A program made the position numbers and the translations under genes. The notes under the pieces are model-generated. The model worked only from the letters and a program-made list of their open reading frames with translations, ran no database searches and was not told the origin of the DNA. From Spongilla lacustris (taxonomy: Eukaryota; Porifera; Demospongiae; Spongillida; Spongillidae), in contig OX442420.1 of assembly GCA_949361645.1 (NCBI GenBank), positions 8,724,418-8,788,417 of the forward strand: a stretch of DNA of 64,000 nt. The letters run 5' to 3'. Shown piece by piece: positions 1 to 11,007 of this stretch. Each line of letters opens with the position of its first letter. The stretch's first letter is position 1.

Positions 1-228
1 GCCATTTTAATGCTTCTCCACATTTGGCATATGTATATAAATGCTTGTTTTAAGCAACAATACTGTTGAAATGACCTCCAATTCCATAGCCGAAGTGCCC
101 AGAGTAGTCTGCATCCTTTATCGCTTTCCATAGAGTCATCTGGGGATCCAAGAGAGAATAACATTGGATATGTCGATTTGTGTATATCATGTATACGCTG
201 TGATCAGCAGACGCAGTTCTTCATGAAA

Positions 229-441
229 CTACTGTGACCCTGTTACAGCAAGAGAAACAGACCGAAAGAAACAACTTCCATCTGGTGCAATTCTAGCTGT
301 TGCTAATGGGCATGCAGTGTGACACAGCAATGATTGATGCATGGCTGTGTCCATGCAGTGAGAGTGATTCCCACGGACTAATGCCAACCCTAGAAACAGC
401 ATGAAGTACATGTAACAATGTGCTTTAACTTGCAAACACAA
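229..441 (-). pseudogene. OTU-like protease domain fragment
   Basis: A 70-codon reading frame on the minus strand ends in a run with the pattern Asp-Gly-Ser-Cys-Phe-Phe-Arg-Ser followed by Val-Thr-Gly-Ser-Gln. That is the active-site Cys motif of OTU-type cysteine proteases (D-G-x-C-x-[FY]-R). The frame hits a stop just after this motif, and no full OTU domain (catalytic His near the end) can be followed, so this is a relic at best. OTU domains occur in cellular deubiquitinases and also in transposon polyproteins. The degraded integrase on the same strand at 610-1190 favours the transposon reading. Only one short motif supports the call. Confidence 0.4.
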
Positions 442-609
442 TGATAATTATTTTACACTAATATAAAATTAAAAATTCAAGGACCTAACATTGTTTTTAA
501 GATCACAAATGCCATTTTCACAGTAATTCTAATTCACAGATGCAAAGGCCTGAACTGATTTTTTAAATTAGTTACATACATTGTGTTTCTTACATTTGTA
601 CTGGAACTT

Positions 610-1190
610 ACGTGTGAACGGACATAATCGATTACAAGATTCTGTCCCATCATCGGAAATTGCTATATCATGGTATCCATGATGAAGAATAAGGTCATTT
701 ACAAACTCTGCAACATTAATGGCTTCTTTCGTTGGAGATGCCCGTGCTTCTGCATGGCCACTTAGAAAAGTAATCTGTCACAACTATCACATACTTGTTA
801 TCATTTGTGCATGGTTGTTGGCAGAGGCCCAATGAAGTCTATCCCTATCAGCTTCCAGCTACTGTTGGGAACTGGTACCGGATGCAGCTCCGTCAGCTGT
901 ATATGATCGAACTTTCTTTTCGTCATCTGACATGGTAAAACAGAAATATATATTATTTTAAACAGAAAATAGAGGAGATGCTGCTGACAGTAAGTTTTTA
1001 AAGGGCAAGATATATATACTTAACCAACTTTTCACATCCTTTGATAACCATGGCCAGAAATAATCTTCTCAGGCATTCTGTCGCGGCCTTCGTGTCTGGC
1101 CCGATATGGCAACCATTAAATATCTGCTTCCTTGTCTTCGCGTCTTTGATACAAAGTGAAAGCGCATCCCCTTTCTTAGTATTTGTACAG
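610..1190 (-). pseudogene. Decayed Ty3/gypsy-type integrase fragment
   Basis: The minus strand carries consecutive pieces of a retrotransposon integrase in shifted frames. First comes a zinc-binding-like segment (around 1030-1130) with a Cys-His start and a diverged helix. Then at 801-932 comes a run ending in the family signature Gly-Ile-Asp-Phe-Ile-Gly-Pro-Leu-Pro, closed by a stop at 801-803. The next frame (about 740-795) shows Val-Ile-Val-Val-Thr-Asp-Tyr-Phe-Ser-Lys-Trp-Pro, which includes the first catalytic Asp. A further frame (610-745) shows His-His-Gly-Tyr and Ser-Asp-Asp-Gly-Thr-Glu, which includes the second catalytic Asp. The third catalytic acid is not seen. At least two frameshifts and one stop separate the pieces, so the element is dead. 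No LTRs or reverse transcriptase were recognised nearby. Confidence 0.75.
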
Positions 1191-1258
1191 ATAACTCGAC
1201 GCAGCTGCCCATCTTGCACTCGGTACAGCTTTGCTCTTGCGCGAATGGCACACTTGTC

Positions 1259-1292
1259 TTTTTTTTTTTTTTTTTTGTTGTTGTTGTTGTTG
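1259..1292. repeat. Poly-T plus TTG microsatellite
   Basis: A run of 18 T is followed by about five TTG units. The long small-residue and Phe reading frames that overlap it come from this low-complexity stretch and are not genes. Confidence 0.9.
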
Positions 1293-1299
1293 CATCCAT

Positions 1300-3030
1300 C
1301 CTTTTCGTCTTCGCGATCAGCCCTCTTTTCCATTGGCTACAAGCACAATATTCGCCTCAAACACGAGGGGTACCGAAAATCTTAAAGGATGCCAAAAATC
1401 CTGTAAGGCTGAAATTTGGAATGGGCGTACCAAGGATATTTGGAACGGGGGTGCCAATTATTGGGGGTGCCGATTTTCCCATGACACCGGCCGGTTTTAA
1501 TACGATAGACACATTTGTTTTTACTTTCTCAACGGCAAGTTAGCGTTCGTCAGCCGTTACACTTAATTAGTAGCAATATATATATTATTATATTTATTTA
1601 TTTATTTTAAAAGCACGTCTGCATGTGCCTTGTTGAGCATATAAAAACAGTGGGTCACACGACTGTTTCTTCATAGCATACTGGACTTAATATTAATGAT
1701 CGACATGTCAATCGCAATGACGTACATTTTTCAGCTAAGACTTTCTTCAGCGCATGTGCTCAGGTAATACTGCATCTGTCACGTGACTCACGTCCGCTCA
1801 TGCATTTTTGTATCCAGGGGGAGGCAACGTACATTAAGAACTCAACCAGAGGGAGGAGGAGGGGGCACGGAAGTTTCGGTGCAGTGCATGGAATATTTAT
1901 GCATAACAACCACAGTTTCAGAGCAAAATCCGTGCTTCCGACAGCACTACTGTTGCGCCCGTGTGAACATCTGTGCACACTGTACGCACAGGTGTTTACA
2001 GTTCACTTTTAGCTCTGCACTATTTGATGCAGATGAGCAGTGTTCTGGATTTTTACATATTATGCACAAAAATGGACAATGATAAAAATAATAATTTAAT
2101 AACACGTTATTTAATATACTAAGTTGGTTCAAAATCAGATCAGCTTGCGCGAAGTACATGCGTTTATGCAGGTTACTTTTTAAAATTAAAACAATTCCAT
2201 TCAATGGAGGTATATTGGGGATCCGCTTGAAACCATTGAGGATCGGATCCAGGACCCTTTTGTACCTATAGAGGAGGAGCCAGGACCTTCAGGCTTAGTT
2301 TTGAACGTTGTTGAAAACAGACCTTCTAGGATGTTAAAATAATCTATGCAGAATTTTCAGCAGACAGCTGGTATTACAGGAAGTGCTTGGAAGTAGGGAT
2401 ATAGCTATCCCTTTTTATAATGTCTTTACACGTACAGGTTTGAGTATACAATCACAACAAAAGCAGCGGACAAAGGAGGACGTGGCAAGGGAATTACAGT
2501 GTGCCAGACTAGGTGGGGCAGTTGAACAGAGCGCATATTACATAATTTCTAATGATGCCAGTGAAGAAGAGTGCCTAATCTCAAATGAATAGGAGGAGGA
2601 ACTTAAAGCCAGGGCTATACGTGGGTGATTCAGGCTGAAGCAGATGTTGAGCATGAACTAATCATCTGTAACAGTAGCCGCAGCAGGATGTGTGCACGGT
2701 AGAATGACATGATGGAGGTGTGGCCCAATCCCCCTGTGTACCTGGGATTGAAGTCAGAAGGAAGGAAACTCCTGCCCTGTATCTTTTCCCTGCTTCAAAG
2801 TTTGCGGTCTGGTACTTCACTCATGTGCCTGTAAGTAAGAAGAGGCATGCAGATCTGGGAGAGAAGCAGTGTTGGATCTGTGACAAATGATTAGCAAGTG
2901 GTTTATGCAATTTTCTCCTATTACATGAATGGTGTTTCCTTACATAATGATTGACAATAATAACCACTGATACAAATGTCAAGATGAAAATTGTCAGCAA
3001 TTACCAGTCTTCATTAGTACCGCATAACAT
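1300..3030. other. Intergenic stretch without a recognisable gene
   Basis: I see no convincing gene here. The plus strand has short open stretches at 2230-2340 (acidic, Pro-rich when translated) and 2383-2592 that could be transposon relics, but nothing matches a family I know. The rest is AT-rich unique sequence. Confidence 0.5.
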
Positions 3031-3031
3031 A

Positions 3032-3061
3032 GTACAGTGTGCACAGGTGTGCACACTGTAC
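3032..3061. repeat. Perfect 13-bp inverted repeat, 4-nt loop
   Basis: Arms 3032-3044 and 3049-3061 are perfect reverse complements around the loop AGGT. A second palindrome (12-bp arms, 2-nt loop) follows at about 3215-3240. Both centre on alternating GTG/CAC sequence. Confidence 0.85.
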
Positions 3062-3749
3062 CTAAAAAGCATCAGTGCTCTGTATACACTAATGTAATAA
3101 AGATGATCCAAGATGAGGTACATAGGCCTTAATGCCTTCTATCATCACTGTGATTTACTATCTTATATCATGTTCCCCTGATGCAAAATTCTATTTAAAG
3201 TGCCAAATAAAAGTAAAGTGTGAACATGTGTTCACACTTTGCTTAATTAAGCCTAATTAAGTTAGTCATAAATAAACTATAAATTAAAACCACATATTAC
3301 CAATGTTGTCAGGTGATAGTGTAATGCAATATCAATCAGAACTTTACATTCCATCTGGTAATTACATACAAGGAGAGTTAGGCTTCGGGTTGAAATTCTT
3401 CACAAACAACTCTTACATGAAGCCATCAAATCATCATAAGGACTTAAAAATTTCAAATAGTGTTAAAGCCATATATCAAAACCATGTTATATAAAACCTT
3501 GACCTAATCTGATCTCCCTTAACAGTTCGGATGCAAATAGACAAATAGCACAACTGTGCCATAGAAACAGAGAGAACCACAAACACCACAAGCTATCCTG
3601 TACCCATCATTATTGAACGGCATATATACATGTGTATAATAATTATAAATAATAATAATTAACTGGGGATGTGCCATTCAAACAATGTAGGCCTACTCAT
3701 GCAATACAATCGATTGTTAACAAGAATAATGTACTACTTGGGGTATGCT

Positions 3750-4240
3750 GGGGGTGGGGGTGGGGGGTGGGGGGAACCAGGCTGCCTAGGCATTTGGGTC
3801 CGGGATATTTAATTTTTAGCATCCAGGCATCTGCAACTGGGTCCCCTCTCCACAACTAGTGGTATGCATTGCCAGCACAACTCTGCACACTTCACAAAAC
3901 ATAAAAATAAGTGTGTGATAGCAGGCTCATAGCCAGGTGGTGTGTTAGGGGGGGGGGGGGGGGGGGGGCCGGGGGTGCAAAGCATGTTATAAGTGGACTC
4001 AACCAGTGGCATAGCCAGGATATTACATGTAAATATGGTAGGTCACATGCTACCAGACCTCTATGTATTATCTCTGACCAGACGCAGGATTTGTATAAAA
4101 TTGAGACAGCGTGCAGGGGGGGGGGGGGGGGGGGGGGTACCCCTCCTGCCCAGCTATAATCATCCAAACTTACTGCAACTGGGGTGAGAGCCAAGGCAAG
4201 AACCAACCCCCCCCCCCCCACACACACACACACACACACA
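3750..4240. repeat. Cluster of poly-G, poly-C and CA tracts
   Basis: This stretch holds G-rich runs at 3747-3774, a run of more than 15 G at about 3949-3968, more than 20 G at about 4116-4137, poly-C at about 4206-4219 and (CA)n at 4220-4242. The Gly-rich and Pro-rich reading frames here are artefacts of these tracts. Confidence 0.9.
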
Positions 4241-4619
4241 CCACACATCCCTGCATCATAAGATTAAATGTGCCACATCTTTGCATACAATGGCAAGGGC
4301 TTTTGAGATTCAATCATATCTTGGTTATATATTAATATTATACAGTATACAGTTTATGCACATCTTGACCGCACACAGCACACACGCACACCTGCAAAAA
4401 TAATCAATTTTAATTCATCCGATAACTATGCTGTAATAACTCATATACAAATAAGGCATATTCACTGCATGGCAATTAGTATATAACATATTTAACCATA
4501 TTAACAGCGTTATAATGAAATATGCAACTACATGTATTACTTGGTACATGTATTTTCATTCAGTAACAATCTTTGCACTATATATCGGATAGAAAAATGG
4601 AAGCAACATGTACATGTAT

Positions 4620-4860
4620 ATGCAACAGACATATGTGACATCAATCAGTCATCACTATAGGTAGGAAATAGCACCCAGGAAATCCATATTCCATCAAAGA
4701 CATCACGTGCACCTTAATACCACATCCGTCTCAATGGATGTAGTGCTGTTGAGCACCTGAAGATGTACCTGAACAGTTGTAGCCTCTTCCTTGGAGATGG
4801 AGGCTCACTGCCGAGTAAGGAGGAACCCCTCTGACTGTCCAATGGTAACAAGTGGTATAA
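4620..4860 (-). pseudogene. Fragment copied from the 3' end of the 33-41 kb coiled-coil gene
   Basis: About 4715-4795 closely matches 33455-33535, and about 4800-4850 matches 33915-33965. Both segments belong to the last exon of the minus-strand gene at 33371-40881. Roughly 380 bp of that exon, present between these segments in the intact gene, is missing here. The sequence beyond the stop side (4560-4660) also resembles 33220-33320, so the copy extends into the 3' flank. The reading frame is broken. It is a partial duplicated pseudogene in the same strand orientation as its source. Confidence 0.75.
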
Positions 4861-5033
4861 TAGAGTATAGGGGAAACTTTTAATCGCTATAAGTACAATT
4901 ATGATGATATGTATAGGTACATTACATACATGCATGTATAAGTACTTGATCGGGTGATGTTATATGTGCACTAATATTGATGTATGCATAAATTCCTACC
5001 AGCTTCTACACAATTCGTCCTTAGTGCACGTGG

Positions 5034-6850
5034 TCATGCACTGATCACAACCTTATCTATGGCTTTCAGTACATTAACGTTCTTCACGATCGAGGTGTAG
5101 TCTATTTCTTTAAACTTCTTTGACACGAACTTCTGTTGCTGAGTAGTTCCCCACTGCAGACACACCTCAGCGCTCCGACGATTTACGGTTCCATCTCCAT
5201 CTCCGTTATTCACCGTTGCGGATGTGGAGTCATAAAATCCACGTTCGAATTTAAAGGTCTCGGGTGTACTGCGGACTTCAGTTCCATAGAAGCAGTACGT
5301 GGGAACATGAGGAGCGCGCAGGTCTTGATTGATGTATTTGACTACATCTTTTACATCCTCCATAGGCCTAGGGTGGTAGTCTAAATTGTAAATGAGCAGT
5401 GCGTAATCGCTTGCTGTATACATGTCTGTATGAGGAGGCGATTCAGGCGAGGTGCACGTGACGATGATCTGATTACCCCACACTGACGGCTTTGGCAATG
5501 CGTACGTCACGCCAGGAAATGTACGAGCGGCATCTCTGTATAGAAGACGCAGATCTTGTGAAGGCTCGCAACCGTTGTCGACTAGCGGCGCAAGTGCGGT
5601 GAGTTTTTGTCCGGATATGATGGTTTCCACCACGCCGTTCGAGCCAGACCATGCCCCGGATAGAGTGATGAAGGCGTGGATGTACCTATCCTTCCAGCTT
5701 TGATTTACCAACTTGTTAAGGAAGTGTAGAACTACTGGGGCTCCAGTACCGTGGGCCACCAAAGTGACCTTTGTATATCCCGGCCGCATATCAAGTACGT
5801 TACGAGTGAGGAATAGATTCTCCACCATGCTTTTGAGTTTGTCGTAGTAAGTATTCAATTGGGCTGTGTGAAAGAAGTGCATGATTCAAAGGTACCGGCT
5901 ATATATATAATTATTATTATTTTATCACCATTAATGATTTTCCCAATTGTTTATTCCTTGCCCATTATTGCTCAGTTAAATAAATTACCTGGGGCCAGCC
6001 TCCAGTCATATGGAGCAGATCGAATGGTCTTGCCTCTTTCGTATCCCTTTGCAACATAGTGTTCAACGAAGGTGTGGAAGTAGTCATTGCCGCCGGCCTG
6101 GGGCCCAGGGGTGGCCCCCGAACACTTCGGATTGGCCGTCAGATACTCAACATCACACGTGTCTTCTGAAAGTTCCACCGTTATATCGGCTCCAGTTTTA
6201 CTCACCGCTAAACCACGTACTGTATCGTACACCAACCTTGGATGCATGAAGGAAACGACGCGCAGTCAATGCACTATACATGTACATGTACGTTTATAAT
6301 AAACCAATCAGTATAGGAATAACAGTCTCGATAACATGTATGATAATTTATAGTGTGACAGGTCATATGTGAGTCTGGGAACGTTATTACTTTGCAACAT
6401 AAAACTCTGTAACAAAAAAAAAAAAAACCATTACACCATTACATCATATAAGCTCTTCCTATAAGTTACAAGCTAAAGGTCTTCGTCATTTAGGTAAGAA
6501 GAATATATTGTACCTACTTACGTCAAATCATCCACTGCAGATGGCTTCAAACAATGGTTGGCGTCCAAGGGTAACCTATCCCTCCCTGGAAGTATGCTGT
6601 TCTTTTTCATGAATATTTGCGACCCCATCATTCCTGGGACTGAATTGAAGAAAAAATACAATGAGCTTCTAAAATAGGATAGTTACATATCAAACATAAA
6701 TCACCATACGCAAAAATGCACGCAGTTTAATCAATTAAACTCAACATTTCTGCCCAGGCTTGTATTATATCGCCTACCGATGATAATCGGGGAATTCGCT
6801 TCGACGCACACGGCAATCAACACGCTTGCTGTAAATAGTGAAACCAGCAT
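5034..6850 (-). CDS. LCAT/phospholipase A2 XV-like secreted protein, probable pseudoenzyme
   Basis: This is a four-exon minus-strand gene: 6778-6850, 6522-6639, 5989-6236 and 5034-5863. All junctions are GT-AG with matching phases, giving 422 aa, close to the ~410 aa of animal lysosomal phospholipase A2 (PLA2G15). Residues 1-18 form a signal peptide. The family's Val-Pro-Gly-Met-Met-Gly-Ser-Gln loop follows at 25-32, then Tyr-Asp-Trp-Arg-Leu-Ala-Pro at about 140-146. The family normally deacylates or transacylates phospholipids with a Ser-Asp-His triad. Here the nucleophile elbow reads Ala-His-Gly-Thr-Gly (183-187), with Gly where the family has Ser. The Gly-Asp-Gly-Thr-Val-Asn segment holding the catalytic Asp region is kept (about 369-374). 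The expected His is Tyr402 in Ile-Asp-Tyr-Thr-Ser. The protein is therefore predicted to be secreted or lysosomal and catalytically dead. The family call is firm; loss of activity is inference. Confidence 0.85.
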
Positions 6851-9800
6851 TTCGTACTGATTTGTAAGTATTACGCCGAGGGATTATTATGCAAGCACAC
6901 GCTGGTTTTGGTCGGCTTTTATTATCAATGTATGTATCACGTGAGCACGTCAGTCTTCCGGGACAACTACGTGCGCCCGCCAAGTTTCCTTTACGACTTT
7001 ATTTGCAGCAAAACATCCTTATATATAACCTTTAATCCCCCGTCGTCCTAGGCGTACATACATGTGTAGGATCATCGTCCTACGCAAGTAAAAATTAATT
7101 TTTAGCGAACTCATACATGTAAATGAACAGAGGGGGAAAAAATCTCATTGTACACTAGAAATGGTTATTAATACTGGTCCTTCCTTGCAATTCTTCAAAG
7201 ATTGTCCAATACGGCCAATACTGCATTACTAAAAGATGTATTTTCGGTAAATTGCAGAGCAACTTCAAGTACAAGTAATGTTGGAAAGATCAGAACAGCA
7301 TGTTAAAAGAAGGGGGTTGTAAGACAAGTCGTTTGCACTAAGCAAATAAAAAAGTACATTGTAGATTTGGTATTTGCTAGCTCCACAAGCGTATGGACGA
7401 TAGGTATTTGTCAGTCGCATGTTGCCAAATGAATGGGCAGAATCTTGAAAACGTACAGTGTGTTTTCGGTAAAATAGAACACTGCCATAGAATGTATGAA
7501 GTAGCACACATACATGAATCATGCTTCAAAAAGCATTTTTTTAAAAGTTCTACTTGTCGTACTTTTTTCTGTGACAATTAAATTCTCCACTGATAAGAAC
7601 CACATCCTCGTGTTTTTGCATCGTGTAACCAAGGGTGTGATTTTTAAAAATAGATTGACATTAGGTACATTTAGCATGATAGACACATCAAACACGATAG
7701 ACAACATCAAACAACCTGCATTTCTATTTGTAATGAATATTGGTCCTACGCGTAGGACTCGACTTAACGTACTTAGACCTGCACCTGGGGATTAAATTTA
7801 GGTTAATAAGTGCTTTTTCGAAATCTTTTATATTTACATATATACTGAATAATACGTATAGTTGCAGCAGGATAAAATAGAAATGACACCAAAACGTGGG
7901 GAAAATAAATACATACATATACATACATTACAACGTACCTAAACAAGTCAACCGTATAGCGGTATTATATATATTTTTAAACATACATGAACACTACATA
8001 TGAACAACTTATTGTATGCAAGGTCAGTTACACTTATGTTCTACTAAGTACTCAGTTTAAGAATTAGGTTAAATCTGAATCTAATTTATTTAGAGTGTAT
8101 GGTCACTAACCAGCAGTGACCGTCAAAAAATTTGGCGGTCCACTGTTATTACCTCAATATGCTGACGGTAACGTGGTTTCGCGAACTAATTTACTTTTCC
8201 TGACGTTTTGACGGTTGGCGGGCGAATCGCGGGCATCATGCACAGCATGGCCGGGTTTATACAATATGCGCTTAACATTGCCCATAGTTAGGTACTTTAC
8301 AAGAATTTTTGAAATAGGTTTTTAAGTTACAAAAATAGTAAAGCTGGAAAGAGCGTGAGAAATGCAGTATAATGGTACATCATATGTGTAGATATCGTTC
8401 ATATTATGAACAATAATTGATGGTTTGTAGCTAAAAAAAAAGAGACGCGGTAGTCAATAGGAGCGGTAAACAAAAACTGGCACGGTTATGGTTTTAAACG
8501 ATGTAGTACTGTGAGGTATATATACATCATCACTAAAAGTTCCCAATTTACCTTTCTCACCCTATAAAGGCTATTGGTATCTAATTTTGCTTATTATACA
8601 ATGTTTACAACAATTATTTGCATGACAAAATAGGAGTAGAGCTAGAGCATTTCTATATACATAATAAAGCAAACACACTAAGGCAAAAGTGGTCACAAAG
8701 CTCAAGATCACCTAACATATAATTAACTAGTAGTTGATTTGATTTCATTTTCTTCATCATCTTCAGCTGCATGGTCTCATTTGGAACCCAGTACATGTAT
8801 AAGTAACAGTCACTTTTGAACTCTGGCTTAACATCGGAAGCAAGTATACATCTACATCCCTGGTGGCTTCCAGAGCAGCTTCAACTTGGTAAATTTACTT
8901 CAGATTTGACTGCATGATTTTTCTTTGGCATTTCATTGGCAGCAACATCATCCTCTTCTAAACAGCTGATATTTTTTCAATGTACATGTAGCACTGCACT
9001 GGCTTTGTGATGGTTTATTTTCTGTTCAATATACTTGATGTTTTATTGAGGTGACGTATTTTCTATTGAAACTGTGAGGAAGCTCTCATCCCATCTGTGG
9101 TTGAATTTATTCTTTCTGAGGTCGTCATGAGTTTTGTCAAAACTTGTTCTTCTGTTTGCACACTTGCTACACTTGGAATGCAGTGTTTTTTATATAAAGT
9201 ATTCTTGAATTGGTTTGCACACTACTATTTGCCACAATGGACACCCTGGATGAATCAAAGATGATGGTACTGGATTGGTGAGATTCTGACTAAGGCAAGG
9301 CACATTACACATTGGTACAGAACATCAGATTCATAATCTGGCAAAGATCCTACTAGTTTTTCCCAATTCCCAACTGTCAACATATTTGACTTGGTTTTGA
9401 TCTAGTGGTGCCCTGGAAAGTACATAGATCATTTCTTATAAATGGTAATTAAAGAATGGTACCATCATTCGTGTCTGTCTTATTTATAACGCTCCATAAA
9501 TAACCACTGAACGAAGTCCTTGAATGCCTTCAAGGAATGGTAGGTATATGTAAGTCAAAATCTTTCTCTGGTATGGTAAATAATCGTTCGGTACTTTGTG
9601 TATCTTAGTTCGAAACAATGCTCCAGCAATACATGTACGCAGTATCAATCTATGTGCAAAAATGGCGGCTATTAAAAAGCAATTTGGCGCCATCTGGGAA
9701 ACACCGTGCGCCAACACCAAAACACGTGAAACTCTCGTAATAAACGGTACAGTGTTTAAAGAATGAGTCAAAGTTGATATCAAACATGTCATGTGACAAA

Positions 9801-11000
9801 TAAGGTGCGTATTCACTCGATGGAATTGGTCGATTTTTTGAGCGGTACGTACATTGCCCGGTACACGTTTTCCCCACTTTTATACTGTATCAAAATGTAC
9901 CCAAAGGTACATGTATTAGCTTTGACATAATCCACATACACGAGCCTGCTAAAGCATGTTTAGCGTACCAGTAGGTTCTTTTGGCAACAATCTCCTCTCA
10001 AAATGAAAAACCCGTGCCAAAAATTGCACCGTTACGTGGTCTTCAATTTTTGGGTGCATTTTACGGGGGGTTTGAAGTACCTACCATAGTGGTCTGGGTA
10101 CGACACTACATAGGTGTGTTACCAGTAATTAAGTTTGGTAAGTGCCAAGAATGAAAACTAACCTGTCCCCCACCTTCCACATCAATCCAAAAACAGTCAT
10201 TGATCGACCTCCTTTAAACCATAGATTAAAGACCTTACGGAACGGGCTTGGAATCGCTATATCCATTAATTCCCTATGATTTCATGTACATTTGCGCGGG
10301 CTCTATCGAGGCGCGATGAATAAACTGGCTTGAGCAGAGACACCAGAGGTAGGGACTGAAAAAGCGAATTATGCTCGTAAAAATCGTTTTGAAGCCTGTC
10401 TATTCGGATCCGCGTCCAAAAGAACCAGCTTTTAGACGTTATGCCTTATACAATATTCAACCACGTGCATGGATTTAGCCTTGCGAATCGGAAGTGACAT
10501 TTTTGCTAGCATTACTGCGGCAATGTGGAACAGGTGTTAGGGTTATAAACTAGTTGTGTAGCAAGGGCAGAGATGGTCGTGTGGCGTAGGGTAGGTTGCA
10601 AACGTGTAGCTGTAATGGTTACAAAGATACAGAGCTTCGAAGTCAAATTTACGCCTTTTTGACCTCTATCGGCTCTCGGACTCTTATACAACACTAAAGC
10701 TTCGAAATAGTTTCTTCAACAATTAGAAAGGTCGATGCATATGGGTGACGTGGTGTGTGCTGCAAATTTTTGCTAGTGTTCGTTCGAAAGATACTAGGTT
10801 TTGTATATATAGGCCTATACATTAATTGATTAAGCGTTCTTCTTGTGCATTGCCGATACAGGATGCATCGACAAGAACGGTTATCAAGAACCATGTATGT
10901 ATACATATCTGAAGGCGCCAGAAGGCTGCAGAGGAAATTAATAACAAAATGTATCCACGTATATATATATAACAAAATCTCTAGCTCGGCGCAATACAAA
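6400..11000. other. Spacer between the two divergent LCAT-like genes
   Basis: This is 4.16 kb of AT-rich sequence between the divergent start codons at 6850 and 11008. About 30 bp upstream of each ATG is similar in both copies, so the duplication includes the proximal promoter. At 8740-9250 the minus strand has short coding-like stretches with two Cys-x-x-Cys-type pairs, which might be a decayed transposon gene, but I recognise no family. No other gene is seen. Confidence 0.45.
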
Positions 11001-11007
11001 CTACGAA

